Shown one piece after another: positions 34,169 to 46,879 of a DNA stretch of 64,000 nt. How positions within the stretch are numbered: position 1 is the stretch's first letter; each line of letters begins with the position of its first letter. The position numbers were made by a program, and so were the translations under genes. Origin of the DNA: Branchiostoma belcheri (taxonomy: Eukaryota > Chordata > Leptocardii > Amphioxiformes > Branchiostomatidae); contig NW_017804131.1 in the NCBI RefSeq assembly GCF_001625305.1, positions 3,134,947-3,198,946 of the forward strand, given 5' to 3'. The notes under the pieces were generated by a model, which was not told the origin of the DNA, did no database searches, and saw only the letters and a program-made list of their open reading frames with translations.

Positions 34169-34927
34169 AGGTTCCTCTGCTTGTTTGCCTTTCTTGGTGT
34201 AGGACAACGTTTTCGTGCCAAAAGGGGGAGGGGGGGCATAATTGGTTACAGGCCTACAAACTTTGTGGTGTGGACGTGGGCAGTCTTTAGGTTTGGTTCC
34301 TTTCTCCCTATAAACATCGCTCTCCAGGCCTGTTCCTCCTATTCTGTATGGTGAAAGTTGACAAATACAACCGAACGTTACTGTGGTTAGGTCTAGGTCT
34401 AGCTGAAATTCACCTTTGTTTTAAGACATACCCCACGTCCTGCCTGCATATATACGCATGGCCACTTCCGTTCCGCTCAAGCTACCACATGATTATATCA
34501 AAGTGTATAGTCGACATACGACGCCGTCCTTGCCTAAAAATGCTACAGAGGGTAAAGTTTTCGTTGTGGGTGGGGGGTGGTGGTGCACATGCTTAGTGCA
34601 TGTAATTCTTTGTAAGTTACTTACAACATGAGTACACAGTATATGTTTTTCAGAATTTTGGGCTAAATAGTTGAGTTAGGAGTTCTTCGCATAATTTTCT
34701 GCATCCTGTTAAATATATATTCTTTGCACTTTAAACAAAATAAACATTGGGAGGGAAGAGACAGAGCTGGAATTGTGTGGACACTAGAATTAAACATCCC
34801 ATGTCCAAGTGTATGTGTGAAATATGCTGTGTTGTGCCAGAAATTAACAGCCGTCTGTTATATCTATTTCAGCTGTTTACAAAGACCTGTGACTACACCA
34901 CCTGAGTTGTGCGACTATCACTTTGCA

Positions 34928-36776
34928 ATGGAGGAGTCTTATAGCTGCCCAGACTGTACCTTCACAGCCAACAGGGACCTCGTGCTGCAGGTGCTCAGGC
35001 ATTTCTTCAACTGTACATCCTTCAGGTGCATCCAGGACATCAGCTGTGGCCACAGCCTCGGTCCGTCCACACCCAGTCCACAAACACAACAAGGAAACAA
35101 CAACAACATACAAAACAACAGCTGCTATGGTGACGTGTCAACAAAAGAAATGACGGCTTTGCCTGTACATTCAGAATTTTCCACAGCAAAAGTTTACTCA
35201 GAAAATACAGACAGGCTTTGCAGTCCACATAGCGACTCTACTAGTAATATGAATAGCAGAGCTACCAATGATTTTACTTTTCAGCTGGACAATAGGTCTA
35301 ATGTCAGGGAGAATACCAGTATCAAAGAGGTATCTCCAATGGCCTTATTGGAACATGAGTCTGAGGAAATGTTACATGAACAGTTTAACACAGATAGCAT
35401 AGAAAACATGCAATCAGAAACTGGTAGAACCAGTCAAGACAGTCCGGCTGTACTTTGGAGAATTGAAAGTTACGGCTCTATCAAGCCTCACCATAGTGTC
35501 CTTTCTGTAACTCCCCCATCAAGTACTAGTGGAAATATTACATTACAAAAAACTGACTATGAATCAGCAGCACTGTCAGCTCAGAACTTGAGAACAGCAA
35601 AGCTACATGATCCCATCCCTACAAACACAGCTAGAAGTGACGCACAGGTACAAGTACAGGTTAAAGTAGAACCAGACAGTGATGAGTATGGTGATTATAA
35701 CACAGGGTTTCAGGAGGACAGCTCTACACAGGGAATGTACAGACAGAGCTCCCTCCTGACAGCAGTGCCTGCTGTGCCGTCTGCTGTGGATGACAGCTGC
35801 GGGGACAGCATGCAGCAGCTGCACAGGGACACCATCAACACAGATGCTCCAACATCTGCTGCAGGTGAAGGTGTGTCTGCCAACTCTCAGGAGCTGTGCA
35901 ATGGTCAACAGGTGTGTGTTCAGTTTAGAATGAAACTCAAACTTATTTTATTGATATAGTTTGTATAGCTGTATTAGCAAGTCCTGTAAGATTAGTTCTT
36001 AAGTTTGCTTTCATTCCAAAGAGATGTTATGAAAAAGGGTATTCATTCCTGCCAAGTTAAACCATCAGCATTCATGATCAAGTACAATTGAGAAAACTAC
36101 CACTAATGACAAGATTATCTATACATATATTCTCTTTTCACTGTATTCACTTGAAATATTGATGGCAGTCAGTTCATTCTTATATTCCCCCAGTTCTAAA
36201 CTACACTACTGTAAGTGAATTCAATGCTTGAGAGCACATGTAAGTGGATGATACATGTAGGTAGCCATAAGTAGTTCTTTGGTGTTATCGTCCTTGCTTC
36301 ACCGAGATTTATTTTCTTTACAGGTGCAGTGGCCACTTGCAACACCGCTGGTCAGATGCCCCGTATGTAGCACTCCCTGGAAGGACAGGAGAGCTCTAAC
36401 CAAGCACTGTAGTCATGACCACCCCCAGCACCCCTGCTGTACCATATGCTGTACCATCTTCAACTCCAGACAAGAGCTACACAAACACCAGAAAACTGTC
36501 CACAAAGACTAGAAATTCCAGTGTTGGGAATGTAACAAAACGTTCGGATACAAGAGGAACCTGCAAGTTCACATGAAGGAGCAGCACCTGGAAGTGGGGC
36601 AGCTGTTTCCTTGTAAGGTGTGTCAGAGGGTGTACAAGAGTAGGAGAGTACTCAAGGAGCACCAAAGGAAACATACCAACTGCAGACAGTACATTTGTGA
36701 TATTTGTGGAAAGTGCTTAAAGGCTATGTCAAGCCTAAGAAGCCACTATTTGCACATTCACCATAGATACTACTAG
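34928..36776 (+). CDS. C2H2 zinc-finger protein with an in-frame TAG inside the finger array
   Basis: Exon 34928-35911 (328 codons) and exon 36324-36512 join in phase 0 and end at TAG 36510-36512, giving 390 aa from the Met at 34928. The first exon starts with a degenerate finger (YSCPDC ... HFFNC), then a long Ser/Thr/Asn-rich acidic region with a VKVEPDSDEYGDY motif of the SUMO-site type. The second exon has a degenerate finger (RCPVC ... KHCSHDH) and a good one (CTICCTIFNSRQELHKHQ). Directly after the TAG the same frame continues for 87 codons with three clean fingers (FQCWEC, FPCKVC, YICDIC) to a stop at 36774-36776. Poly(A) signals lie at 37180-37189. Nuclear DNA binding is inferred from family. 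The gene may be read-through, polymorphic, or truncated by nonsense mutation. Confidence 0.7.
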
Positions 36777-37899
36777 TAAATTTATCTTGGTAAATTTATA
36801 TTTTACGCAGACATGTATGTATATGAAATTGATTAGTGTGCACGTTCACCATATATACTACTTTTTTTTTTGTAATTTTCTATTTCACGCATACATGAAA
36901 TTGTTTCATTTATATTAGATGTGTTAAATGAAAACAGAAAGTAAAGGCTCGTGCAGCAAAATTGTGTGCAGCTTGTAATCATTCTGTTCTTGTTTCATTG
37001 CATGTTGATTAGCATATAATAAGGTCATACATAGAACTTGCCTGCATATATTAACAACAAAATTATTCATACAATTGTCACTTGTTAATTAAAATTGATT
37101 TTTGTTCGATGTCAATTGAAAATTATGACTATAGAAGAAATTTTGTGAATAATTCTAGACATTCAATCTATTGTCAAAGAATAAATAAAGTACTTTTGAA
37201 CCCTGACAGTTAACCAATATTGCTGTGTAATTGTATTTTTCACTTGTTTAATGTTTTTAACTTGCACCAGTAGCGTAAAGAAGAAGACTACTTTTCATAT
37301 AACAAAGTCAATGAAAAGTTATGAGAGATATGAATATATGAGATGGTGACTACATGCTGCATGCTAGAAGTTCTGTCGTCTTTACATCTATGCCAAAGCG
37401 ACACCTGGCGGCTTTTGTGTGTGGCTCAACCAGGTACAAATTAGCCACGAGAGCAGATTCTTTTGAAATGAAGTTAGCTAAAGTTGTCAAACTGCAATGC
37501 GTTTCACTTGAATCTTTTCTGTACTTATTTCAAGTTCTTTACCTGCTTGTCTATGAGCGACAAAAGAACAATAAATAGCGTCATGCACATGAACTGACAG
37601 ACAGACGGATGCGCACATACATCGACAAGTTACAAAAAGATAATCAGCATATTGAGAATTGACGGTAAAACATTTCCATTGGAAGGATCGTTTGAGGGAA
37701 ACTTCATCAATGAGCGAATGAGTCTGCCACATTGGTAAGACAGACGCGTCACCTGTCAGGTGCGGTAATCATCAGGTCTGGACCACGTGACTGTTGCTCA
37801 AGCCCTGCAGCTGAGAACGTCATACCGCGTACCTGCCGGCGAGAACACTCCGAGTCTGTGACGTTGGTCTTCACAAAGCACGTAGGTGTCGTCTTGTTA
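36777..37899. other. Zinc-finger 3' flank and intergenic sequence
   Basis: AT-rich 3'UTR-like sequence with AATAAA at 37180 and 37184, then no convincing exon up to the MITE at 37900. Confidence 0.5.
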
Positions 37900-38357
37900 G
37901 GCCACACCAAGTAAATTTTATGGATGACGTCCTTTGGAGACCCTACATCTAATGCGAGAGAGCGAAAAAAAAGCAAGAAAGGCCCTGAAAAACAAGATGC
38001 CTAGATTAGAAATATACTAAGAGACGACAAATGTTAGGACACAAATTGAATGAGGTGACACAGATTAACAAGCAAGAAGTCGTTTATTCATCATCAAAAA
38101 AGCAATGAATCAGGTGGAACAGCAGTTATCGTCCTGTCCTGTTTCTTTCATCATATTTTTGCAGGCCTGCAGAAACAAAGCATGTGCTCTTTACCCATTT
38201 CGCGTTACGGGGTTCACGTCAATCTAACGATTTGTGGCACTGTCGTGACTCTCTGGTCATAGTTACAGGAAGCGGAATTTCTTGTTTTTTTTTTCTAGGA
38301 ACAGGCCAAAATCAATGCGCGCGCGGACGTCATCCATAAAATTTACTTGGTGTGGCC
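37900..38357 (+). mobile_element. Harbinger-type MITE, 458 bp
   Basis: The ends GGCCACACCAAGTAAATTTT and its complement (ACTTGGTGTGGCC) are flanked by TTA at 37897-37899 and 38358-38360. The interior is the reverse complement of the copy at 63284-63687, including GACGACAAATGTTAGGACAC and the CGAGAGAGCGAAAAAAA subterminal run. Confidence 0.88.
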
Positions 38358-38360
38358 TTA

Positions 38361-38922
38361 CAATGTTTCAGTGTTTATTCACAGTAAGAGACTATATTTA
38401 AGCACAGGGGAAACATTTATCACGCACATGGTTCTAATGACACTCTCTACATCTAGCTCTCCCCGTTAGTATTTGCCTGCACTGTACGTCTGTCTCGCTT
38501 GTTTTGTCGTTCATTTTGCCTCGGTACATGATTTCAGTGGTGTAAAATTTTGCGACATCCGAGTATTACTCACCACTGACCCTACCAAAGTTATTAAAAA
38601 CCAAATGTTCGAGATACTTATTGCCTACTGCGGATGGGCGGTCCAGTTTAAAGCTTCTATCCAAGGCAATACAGACTTTCCATTGATGCAATAACGTGTC
38701 GTCATCTGCGCAATGCTCAGATGTAGCGTATTGGGTTAAGCTATGTGCAAGGAGGTTTAAACCTCATTGCTATGTGATATTATAGGAGGTTCATGATTAA
38801 GACTGCCCAGTGTCAAAGATGAAGGCCCCCAAGCCAGACCATGCCTTATACATATAAGACATGTTTTGTTTTGTTTTGTATCTAATAACTGTGAACCATG
38901 ATTTTTAAAAATCATCTTCCAG
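38361..38922. other. Upstream flank of kinase-like copy 1
   Basis: Unlike copies 2 and 3, this stretch has no homologue of the 5'UTR exon. Homology to the other units begins only about 35 bp before the acceptor, at CTGTGAACCATGATTTTT. No exon was identified. Confidence 0.45.
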
Positions 38923-38926
38923 AGAC

Positions 38927-41900
38927 ATGCCTCGAATGTCTACTGTGTTGAACCGGATGAAGTGGTGCATCCTGGGATCGTGCCTAACGTTACTGGCGTG
39001 CCACTTCCTGTTTGTAGTGCTGGACCGGCTCGTACTGAGCCACCCCGGCTCCAGCCTCAGGTTCATACGGGGGAGAGGCGGGGGTGTCTCCGGGTGTAGA
39101 ACACTGGACAATGCCGACAGGTGAGCAAACGTCTAGAGCCTAAAATTGCTATGAAAAATTGACTCACTGTGCAATTTGTAAACCATTGAGGGCTCAGTAA
39201 GTCAGTTTGTGTTGTGTTTACACCCAACTGAAACCATGGAGCTACCTCCATGCTGAAACAGAAATTACCTCAGAATTAATGCAAATATGTTTCAACATAT
39301 TGCATGCTTTGCTATTTTTCATTCAAAATTTTCGAAGAGTCCAAAAAGCAGCTTCACAGTCTGAACTGACTACAGATGTCATTTTGAGTTGCAACAAAGT
39401 TATTCTAATACGATACAATTCTACTTGTCATAATGTACTTATTTGTGTACTGTATAGCCTGGAAAACCTGGCAGAAACAAAATGGCTGCTGAAGAATATC
39501 CGGGACATCAAACCGGCGACTATCAACACAGCCATTGAGGACCCGGATGTAAAACCTGTTGGTTGCGGTATTTCCTTCTCTGCAGACTTGGAGCAGGTAA
39601 AAATATACTTATGAATTAGTGGTAAAAGTAGTAATAAGGAATGAAACTTTTGCCTTTGGCTTGGCGTGCGAACTTTGGTCTTCGCATGTTCAGACGCCTG
39701 AAGGTTTACATGTCCACACATAAAAGATCTTTACCTCTCGCTGATACTTTTAATTTTTTCTAATGACTTGAAGGTGACAAGAACTGGTGACTGTGTGACC
39801 ACAAGAGTTTCAGTCAAATCAGTCTTCAGCAACCTCTCACACTACCAGGTTAGTTACATGAATACAAGTTATTAATTGAAATCATATATATCATAGTATA
39901 TGTCAGTAGGCATAATCTACAAAGCAACACAACAAAAAAAAACACTGTATACATGTAATGACAAGCCACCTAACTTGTTTTCTACAATTTCTAAATCTGC
40001 GTACCTGTTACACACTGTCAGGGAGAGAGCCATCTGAGGGAGATCAAGACCCACTACCTGGACCGTGTGCTCGGTACCGGCCTGACCGTTCCGTCCTCCC
40101 TCGTCCTGCTGCCCTTCTCCGCGCTAGACAACAAACACGCCGCGGTCGTCAGACAAGCTGTGGACTGCAACATCAGCGACAAGGCAGTCTTTCAGACAGG
40201 AGTGACGGCGTACGTCGCTAGCTGGGTACCAAACCTAGGCGCCTTCCCCAAGCTCACACCCAGCTTGGCCGACAGAATACATCCTGACAACTTCTTCACC
40301 TATGTGACGTTTCTGTACATCGCCAACTGTATGAAGTCTGGGCATTCCCACTTCGCCACCTCAGACGACCTTCACTACGTGATGATTGATAACGACCGTT
40401 GTCTGCTGCCAGAGAGGGTTTCAGCTCTGGAGATGCCGTTTCACTACAAGAAGCGCCTTACGAGGATCGGTCATACCCTATTCCGTGATGGACACGTCTG
40501 TAGTACGCCGTCATATCTAATTCTACCACATGCAGGCAGCCAACTCTCCCTCATCACTGACCCCTAGCATTGGGAGTCAACTGAGAAAAATGGTTGCCAT
40601 GAATGAGACCAGCTCTAGCCTTGTCTTGCGGGAAGACCCAGAGATCACGAAGAAACAGACGGCAGGATATCGACACTGCTCGCGGAGTACAATCACCGTT
40701 GTAATGCACGAGACGTCTCGAAGTACGACAGCGAAGTTCCAAGTCTTTCAGAGAGTCTAGAATCGTCAGCGGCCACCTTATCAATGGTAAAACAAAACAG
40801 ATCACGGTGAAGCTGGAAGACGGTTTGACAGGTGTTGCGTTGGTTGTCCGTCCCGGTGTCGGCACAGCTACTCCACAGACAGCTCTCGCTGAGCTTTTCG
40901 CCTACTATGTAGATCGGCTGACGGGCATCAACAGGATGCCAACAGTCGTGTACCGAACACTACACATCAACATACCCGGACTAACAAGCGGCAAAATTTT
41001 GGAAGAAAACAAGACTAGCTTGAACAATTCCCGATTGAAGTCACATTCTGGCAACGAGAATACAACACGAACCAAACAGAAACTATCGCCTAACCTGGGT
41101 TCACAGGTACTGAACGTCGTCTTGGTCGGAACATGAAAGACTTTCACAGTAAGGCAAGTATCCATCATGAGGGTAGTTTGAGAGGTTTCTTCCGCCATGA
41201 GTCAAGTTTCAAACACATGGAGAAGATGAAGAACTCCCGACAGACCTTGCTGGATATGGCCGACATCTTCCTGTTAGACTTCCTGGTACATCGCCCTAAC
41301 CGGAAACACTTCGGTGCGTCACACTTCATAGAACGTTAATTAGAAGCTGCCAACGAAACGCATTGCAATCTTTTCATCAAAATCACCATATAAAAATGAG
41401 GGTTGTTTACCATATAAAAATGAGGGTTGTTGAAACACTAACTGCACGTATACCTTGCACAAAACACCCGACTTCCCATGACCACAATAACAGAAGAATA
41501 TAGCATCAAAAATTGCACATAAATTTCCACAGTTGCACAACTGCATGTTAGTCATTTTTAATGTAGTGATGAAATCCAACTTTTTGGCTTCCGCAGGTAA
41601 GTCTGAACTCCGCCTGGTGTCGACAGGAGACACCGAGGCCTGGTGGACTCACCCCAACATCTCCGTCTGTTCCGCCATCCTGAGATGCCCGCCCGTGCTG
41701 TACGGGACAGACTGGAACCACCGGCCGGACAGGTGCAACAACACATGCGGGAAGGGCGTCAACACCTACCTCAGCAACTGCCGCTTCAGGGAAAGCACCG
41801 TACAGCGGATTAGAAGTGTATTGCAGGAGGAATCAACACTGGGAGAGATGTTTCAGAGGGTGCTGAAGAAAGAGAAGGGTCTACCAAGTGTCATTAAAGA

Positions 41901-42003
41901 GGAAGCGAAGGGAATCATGGGCGGACTTGACGCCAGAGTGGAATACTTGATGAGTTATATCGACATATGTGAAAAGGAGTACAAAAGAGATGTTCTCCTG
42001 TAA
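38927..42003 (+). pseudogene. Secretory kinase-like gene copy 1, disrupted
   Basis: The exon layout matches copy 3: 38927-39120, 39458-39596, 39774-39848, 40022-41334 and 41597-42003. Exon 4 has four single-base indels relative to copy 3: one insertion near 40523 and deletions near 40646, 40737 and 41130. They break it into frames 2, 0, 2, 1 and 0. It also has a 6-bp in-frame insertion (KM) and an Asp-to-Asn change at 41298-41300 in the catalytic-loop motif (HRPNRKHFG; copies 2 and 3 have HRPDRKHFG). It lacks the upstream 5'UTR exon found in the other two units. Splice sites and the first three exons remain intact. A pseudogene is the simplest reading. Assembly error is less likely, given the number of changes and the substituted active-site residue. 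Confidence 0.75.
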
Positions 42004-43014
42004 GGAAAAATAGCTACTCAGGAGTCAGATATGACGCGAAGACTTAGGGTTTGAAAATGTACCCGGGTTTTGTCACGATGGTGAAAACGGGGGTCAAAAT
42101 CAAAGTTCAAGAAGAAACGTGACCGTTAAATTTGCTATCCTATAGGAATCGTGCAAAACACGACAGATATTTGTACGTTTCACATCTGAAATGTTACTTA
42201 CCTGATGTAAAATAATACGAGATGAGCTGGCTCAGTGCCCACTCTTGAAGAGAGACCTACACAGTCACTAGTATGCGAAATGTGGCTGTTGTACACGTGT
42301 GTCTTTATACAGCAAAATACGCATGGAGTAACTTTTTAAAGATTACGTCGGACCTAGGAAGTTTAGAATCCTTTTTCGGAAAAAGAGTGTAAAGTATAAA
42401 GTTTGACTTTCGTCTCAAAAAAAGACTTGGACGAAAATTGATTCACTGTATAGGAAAAGTCAGCAGCATGAAATATGTGTACCTTATTTTCCAACCAATG
42501 GAAAGGATAGTACCTTGCACATTAATTCATATGAAGATTGATTGAAATGTGAATTTAAAAGAGAAAAGGATGCTACATCGTCATATATAAAACAAAATAA
42601 TGTTTCATGTTCAATAATGGAAGCCATGATTTATAATGTAATCTATATCTACTTGATATTAGAGACTTTATACAGCACGGGGTTTCTTACACACTGTGTT
42701 GGGTTTCATTGAAATATAAGCTCCGTCCTGTCCCATACACACATGTACTGTATGTTGTTGTATGTTTGGAGGGAAACTATCGTTTATGGGATAAAGTGTA
42801 TGGACAGCTGTGATCCTAATATTTATATGTTTTCTGTGGGAATTGTCTGGCTTCAAGATGTGTAAAGGGTTTCATGCTATGTCCTTCATAAAGCTTATTG
42901 TAGGCTGATAGTATATGAGATTATATGCACAGATAAGAGTTCCACCACAATGGAAGAACCTGCGCACTATTCAGACAAGGAGTTGGCATCTTCATAGTGA
43001 AACTTGCCAATAAA
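42004..43014 (+). other. 3'UTR of kinase-like copy 1
   Basis: About 1 kb conserved with the regions after copies 2 and 3, ending at the poly(A) signal AATAAA at 43009-43014 (GCCAATAAAAGAGCTC). Confidence 0.65.
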
Positions 43015-43048
43015 AGAGCTCAAAAAGCACGTCATTACACCTGTCCCA

Positions 43049-43123
43049 AGTATTTTTTTTTTGAGGACAGGCGAAAATCAATGCGCGCGCGGATGTCATC
43101 CATAAACTGAAGTCGGTGTGGCC
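43049..43123. mobile_element. Truncated Harbinger right end at an array-unit boundary
   Basis: Contains AATCAATGCGCGCGCGG-ATGTCATCC and ends GGTGTGGCC|TTA. No matching left end lies nearby. The same truncated end recurs at about 47955-48032 before copy 3, so it is part of the duplicated unit. Confidence 0.7.
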
Positions 43124-43416
43124 TTACTGTGATATCTGCCCTACATTGCTGGACAGAGTGATGCCGGCTACCAGAAAAACCAGTTCTTCTGGTGTACGTA
43201 CGCAGTCACTCTCTTCCCCAAGCGTCTCAGAAACCAGAAGGCCATTTCAGATCAAACAGGAGGAACCATTGACACTTTACTGTGTTGGAGCAAACAGTAA
43301 TAGGCTTGCGTCCAAAGACATCTGTAGTAACGGGGTATAAGGAAAATCAAGGATTGACGGAAACCTTTCCAGACAGCATTGCTGGCAAATATCTTGAGGG
43401 TTCTTGTGACAGACAG
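43124..43416 (+). other. 5'UTR exon region of kinase-like copy 2
   Basis: Sequence conserved with copy 3 that ends at a strong donor (GACAGACAG|GTAAGT, 43417), followed 119 bp later by the acceptor before the ATG exon (43536). No long open frame, so a non-coding first exon is inferred. The true 5' end is unknown. Confidence 0.5.
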
Positions 43417-43539
43417 GTAAGTACAATGATGACTTCTGTCTTCTTATTCTTACATGCAGCTTACACTGTCCTTTCATTACATTAGTATCCTGGGCCGGGT
43501 AAACTGTGAACTATGATTTTTAAATCTTCTCCCAGAGAC

Positions 43540-46500
43540 ATGCCTCGAATGTCTACTGTGTTGAAACGGATGAAGTGGTGCATCCTGGGATCGTGCCTGA
43601 CGTTACTGGCGTGCCACATCCTGTTTGTAGTGCTGGACCGTCTCGCGCTGAGCCACCCCGGCTCCAGCCTCAGGTTCATACGGGGGAGAGACGGGAGTGT
43701 CTCCGGGTGTAGAACACTGGACACTGCCGACAGGTGAGCAAACGTCAAAAACCTAAAATTCTTGTGAAAATTACTTATTGTGCAATTTGTAAAACATTGA
43801 GGGCTCAGTAAGTCAGTTTGTGTTGTGTTTACACCCAACTTAAATAGAAATTACCTAGTAAGAAGTATGCATAAAGGTTTCATCATATTGTTTTTCTAGT
43901 CTGTGTAACGCAAACTCTGCTGTCCGCGGCTCTAGTTGGGCCCTTCCCGCTTTTCGGGGGGCGGCGGGATGTTGGGAGGCGGGCAACCGTAAAAGCGATT
44001 TAATCAGGCTAATACTAGTATTGTTTTTTCTTTTTTTCATTCAAAATCTTCTAAGAGTTCAAAAAGCACCTTCTGGGTCTGGACTGACTACAGATGTGGT
44101 TTAAAAATTATGTACAATGAAACCGATCTGAGTGATTTTGAGTTGTTCCAAAGTTAATCTTACGACACACTTCTACTGGCTGTAATGTACTTATTGTGTA
44201 ATGTATAGCCTGGAAAACCTGGCGGAAACAAAATGGCTGCTGAAGAATATCCGGGACATCAAACCGGCGAGTATCAACGCAGCCATTGAGGACCCGGATG
44301 TAAAACCTGTTGGTTGCGGTATTTCCTTCTCTGCAGACTTAGAGCAGGTAAGAAAATACTTATGAATTAGTGGTAAAAGAAGTGATAAGGAACGAATTCG
44401 AAACTTCATTGTCTTTGTGTTGGCACTGGAACCTTATTCTTCGCATGTTCAGACGCCTGAAGGTTTACATGTCCAAACCAAAATCTGTACCTCTCTGATA
44501 CATAAATTCTTTTTTTTTCAAATGACATGCAGGTGACAAGGATGGGTGACTGTGTTACTACAAGAGTTTCAGTCAAGTCAGTCTTCAGCAACCTCTCTCA
44601 CTACCTGGTTAGTTACATATACATGAATACAAGTTATGTGAAGAAAATTAAACTGTTCTCCAACTCAGATGGACTTTCATGCTAGTATGAAATTATATAT
44701 ATCATAGTATGTCAGTGGGCATCATCTATAAAGCAACTTGAAGAAAAAAACAATTTGAAGAAAAAACAACACTGTAATGACAGGGCATTTTGTTTTCTAC
44801 AATATCTAAATCTGCGTACCTATGGCCTGTTACACACTGTCAGGGAGAGAGCCACCTGAGGGAGATCAAGACCCACTACCTGGACCGTGTGCTCGGTACC
44901 GGCCTGACCGTCCCATCGTCCCTCGTCCTGCTGCCCTTCTCCGCGCTAGACAACAAACACGCCGCGGTCGTCAGACAAGCTGTGGACTGCAACATCAGCG
45001 ACAAGGCAGTCTTTCAGACAGGAGTGACGGCGTACGTCGCTAGCTGGGTACCAAACCTAGGCGCTTCCCCAAGCTCACACCCAGCTTGGCCGACAGAATA
45101 CATCCTGACAACTTCTTCACCTATGTGACGTTTCTGTACATCGCCAACTGTATGAAGTCTGGGCATTCCCACTTCGCCACCTCAGACGACCTTCACTACG
45201 TGATGATTGATAACGACCGTTGTCTGCTGCCAGAGAGGGTTTCAGCTCTGGAGATGCCGTTTCACTACAAGAAGCGCCTTACGAGGATCGGTCATACCCT
45301 ATTCCGTGATGGACACGTCTGTAGTACGCCGTCATATCTAATTCACCACATGCAGGCAGCCAACTCTCCCTCATCACTGACCCCTAGCATTGGGAGTCAA
45401 CTNNNNNNNNNNNNNNNNNNNNCACCACATGCAGGCAGCCAACTCTCCCTCATCACTGACCCCTAGCATTGGGAGTCAACTGAGAAAAATGGTTGCCATA
45501 AATGAGACCAGCTCCAGCCTTGTCTTGCGGGAAGACCCAGAGATCTACGAAGAAACAGACGGCAGGATATCGACACTGCTCGCGGAGTACAATCACCGTT
45601 GTAACGCAGGAGACGTCTCGAAGTACGACGGTGAAGTGTCCAAGGCCTTCAGAGAGTCTAGAATCGTGAGCGGCTACCTCACTGACGATAAGACACAGCA
45701 GATCGCGGTGAAACTGGAAGATGGTTTGACAGGTGTTGCGACCGTCGTCAGTCCCGGTGTCGGCACAGCTACTCCACAGCCAGCCCTCGCCGAACTATTC
45801 GCCTACTATGTAGACCGCCTGACCGGTATCAACAGGGTGCCAACAGTCGTGTACCGCACACTGCGTCTAGACACGCCAGGACTAACAAGCGTTGGAATTT
45901 TGGAAGATAACAAGACCAGCTTGAACCATTTCCGATTACAATCGCAGTCTCGTAACGAAAGTACAACAGGTACCAAACAGAAAGTATCGCCTAACTTAGG
46001 TTCACAGGTACTGAACGTCGTCTTGGTCGGAAACATGATAGACTTTCACAGTAAGGCTAATATCCATCATGAGGGTAATTTGAGAGGTTTCTTCCGCCAT
46101 GAGTCAAGTTTCAAACACATGGAGAACTCCCGGCAGACCTTGCTGGATATGGCCGACATCTTCCTGTTAGACTTCCTGGTACATCGCCCTGACCGGAAAC
46201 ACTTCGGTGGGTCACACTACATAGAACGTTAATTAGAAGCTGCCAACAAAACGCATTACATTCTTTTCATCAAAAGCACTAAAAAAGGGGCCCACCATAT
46301 TAAAATTAGAGTTGTTGAAACACTAACTGCACGTATACCTTGCACAAAACACCCGACTTCCCATGACCACAATAACAGAAGAATATAGCATTAAAAAAAA
46401 TTGAATTTTCCACAGTAACACAACTGCACGTTTCTGATGAAGTGATGAAATCCAACTTTTTGGCTTCCGCAGGTAAGTCTGAACTCCGCCTGGTGTCGAC

Positions 46501-46879
46501 AGGAGACGCCGAGGCCTGGTGGACTCACCCCAACATCTCCGTCTGTTCCGCCATCCTGAGATGCCCGCCCGTGCTGTACGAGACAGACTGGAGCCGCCGG
46601 CCGGACAGGTGCAACCGAACATGCGGGAAAGACGTCAACACCTACCTCAGCAACTGCCGCTTCAGGGAAAGCACCGTGCAGCGGATTAGAAGTGTACTGC
46701 AGGAGGGATCAACGCTGGGAGAGATGTTTCAGAGGGTGCTGAAGGAAGAGAAGGGTCTACCAAGTGTCATTAAAGAGGAAGCGAAGGGAATCATGGGCGG
46801 ACTTGACGCCAGAGTGGAATACTTGATGAGTTATATCGACATGTGTGAAAATGAGTACAAAAGAGATGTTCTCCTGTAA
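43540..46879 (+). CDS. Secretory kinase-like gene copy 2, one frameshift plus assembly gap
   Basis: Exons 43540-43733, 44209-44347, 44533-44607, 44844-46227 and 46473-46879. The catalytic-loop Asp is present (HRPDRKHFG). One base is missing near 45061 relative to copies 1 and 3 (GGCGCTTCCCC against GGCGCCTTCCCC), which shifts the frame within exon 4. A 20-N gap at 45403-45422 is flanked by the same 59 bp on both sides. Removing one 59-bp copy plus the Ns (79 bp) restores frame continuity there, so the gap is an assembly artefact. If the single-base deletion is also an error, the gene would be intact at about 704 aa like copy 3. Poly(A) signal at 47920-47925. Confidence 0.7.
43896..44020. repeat. 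Intronic insertion in copy 2
   Basis: A GC-rich segment of about 125 bp (CTAGTCTGTGTAACGC ... AGCGATTTAATCAGGCTAAT) is present in the first coding intron of copies 2 and 3 but absent at the corresponding point of copy 1 (about 39310). Confidence 0.7.
45403..45422. other. Assembly gap (20 N) with duplicated flanks
   Basis: The 59 bp before the gap (from CACCACATGCAGGCAGCC to GGGAGTCAACT) is repeated exactly after it. This indicates two overlapping contigs placed end to end rather than missing sequence. Confidence 0.95.
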
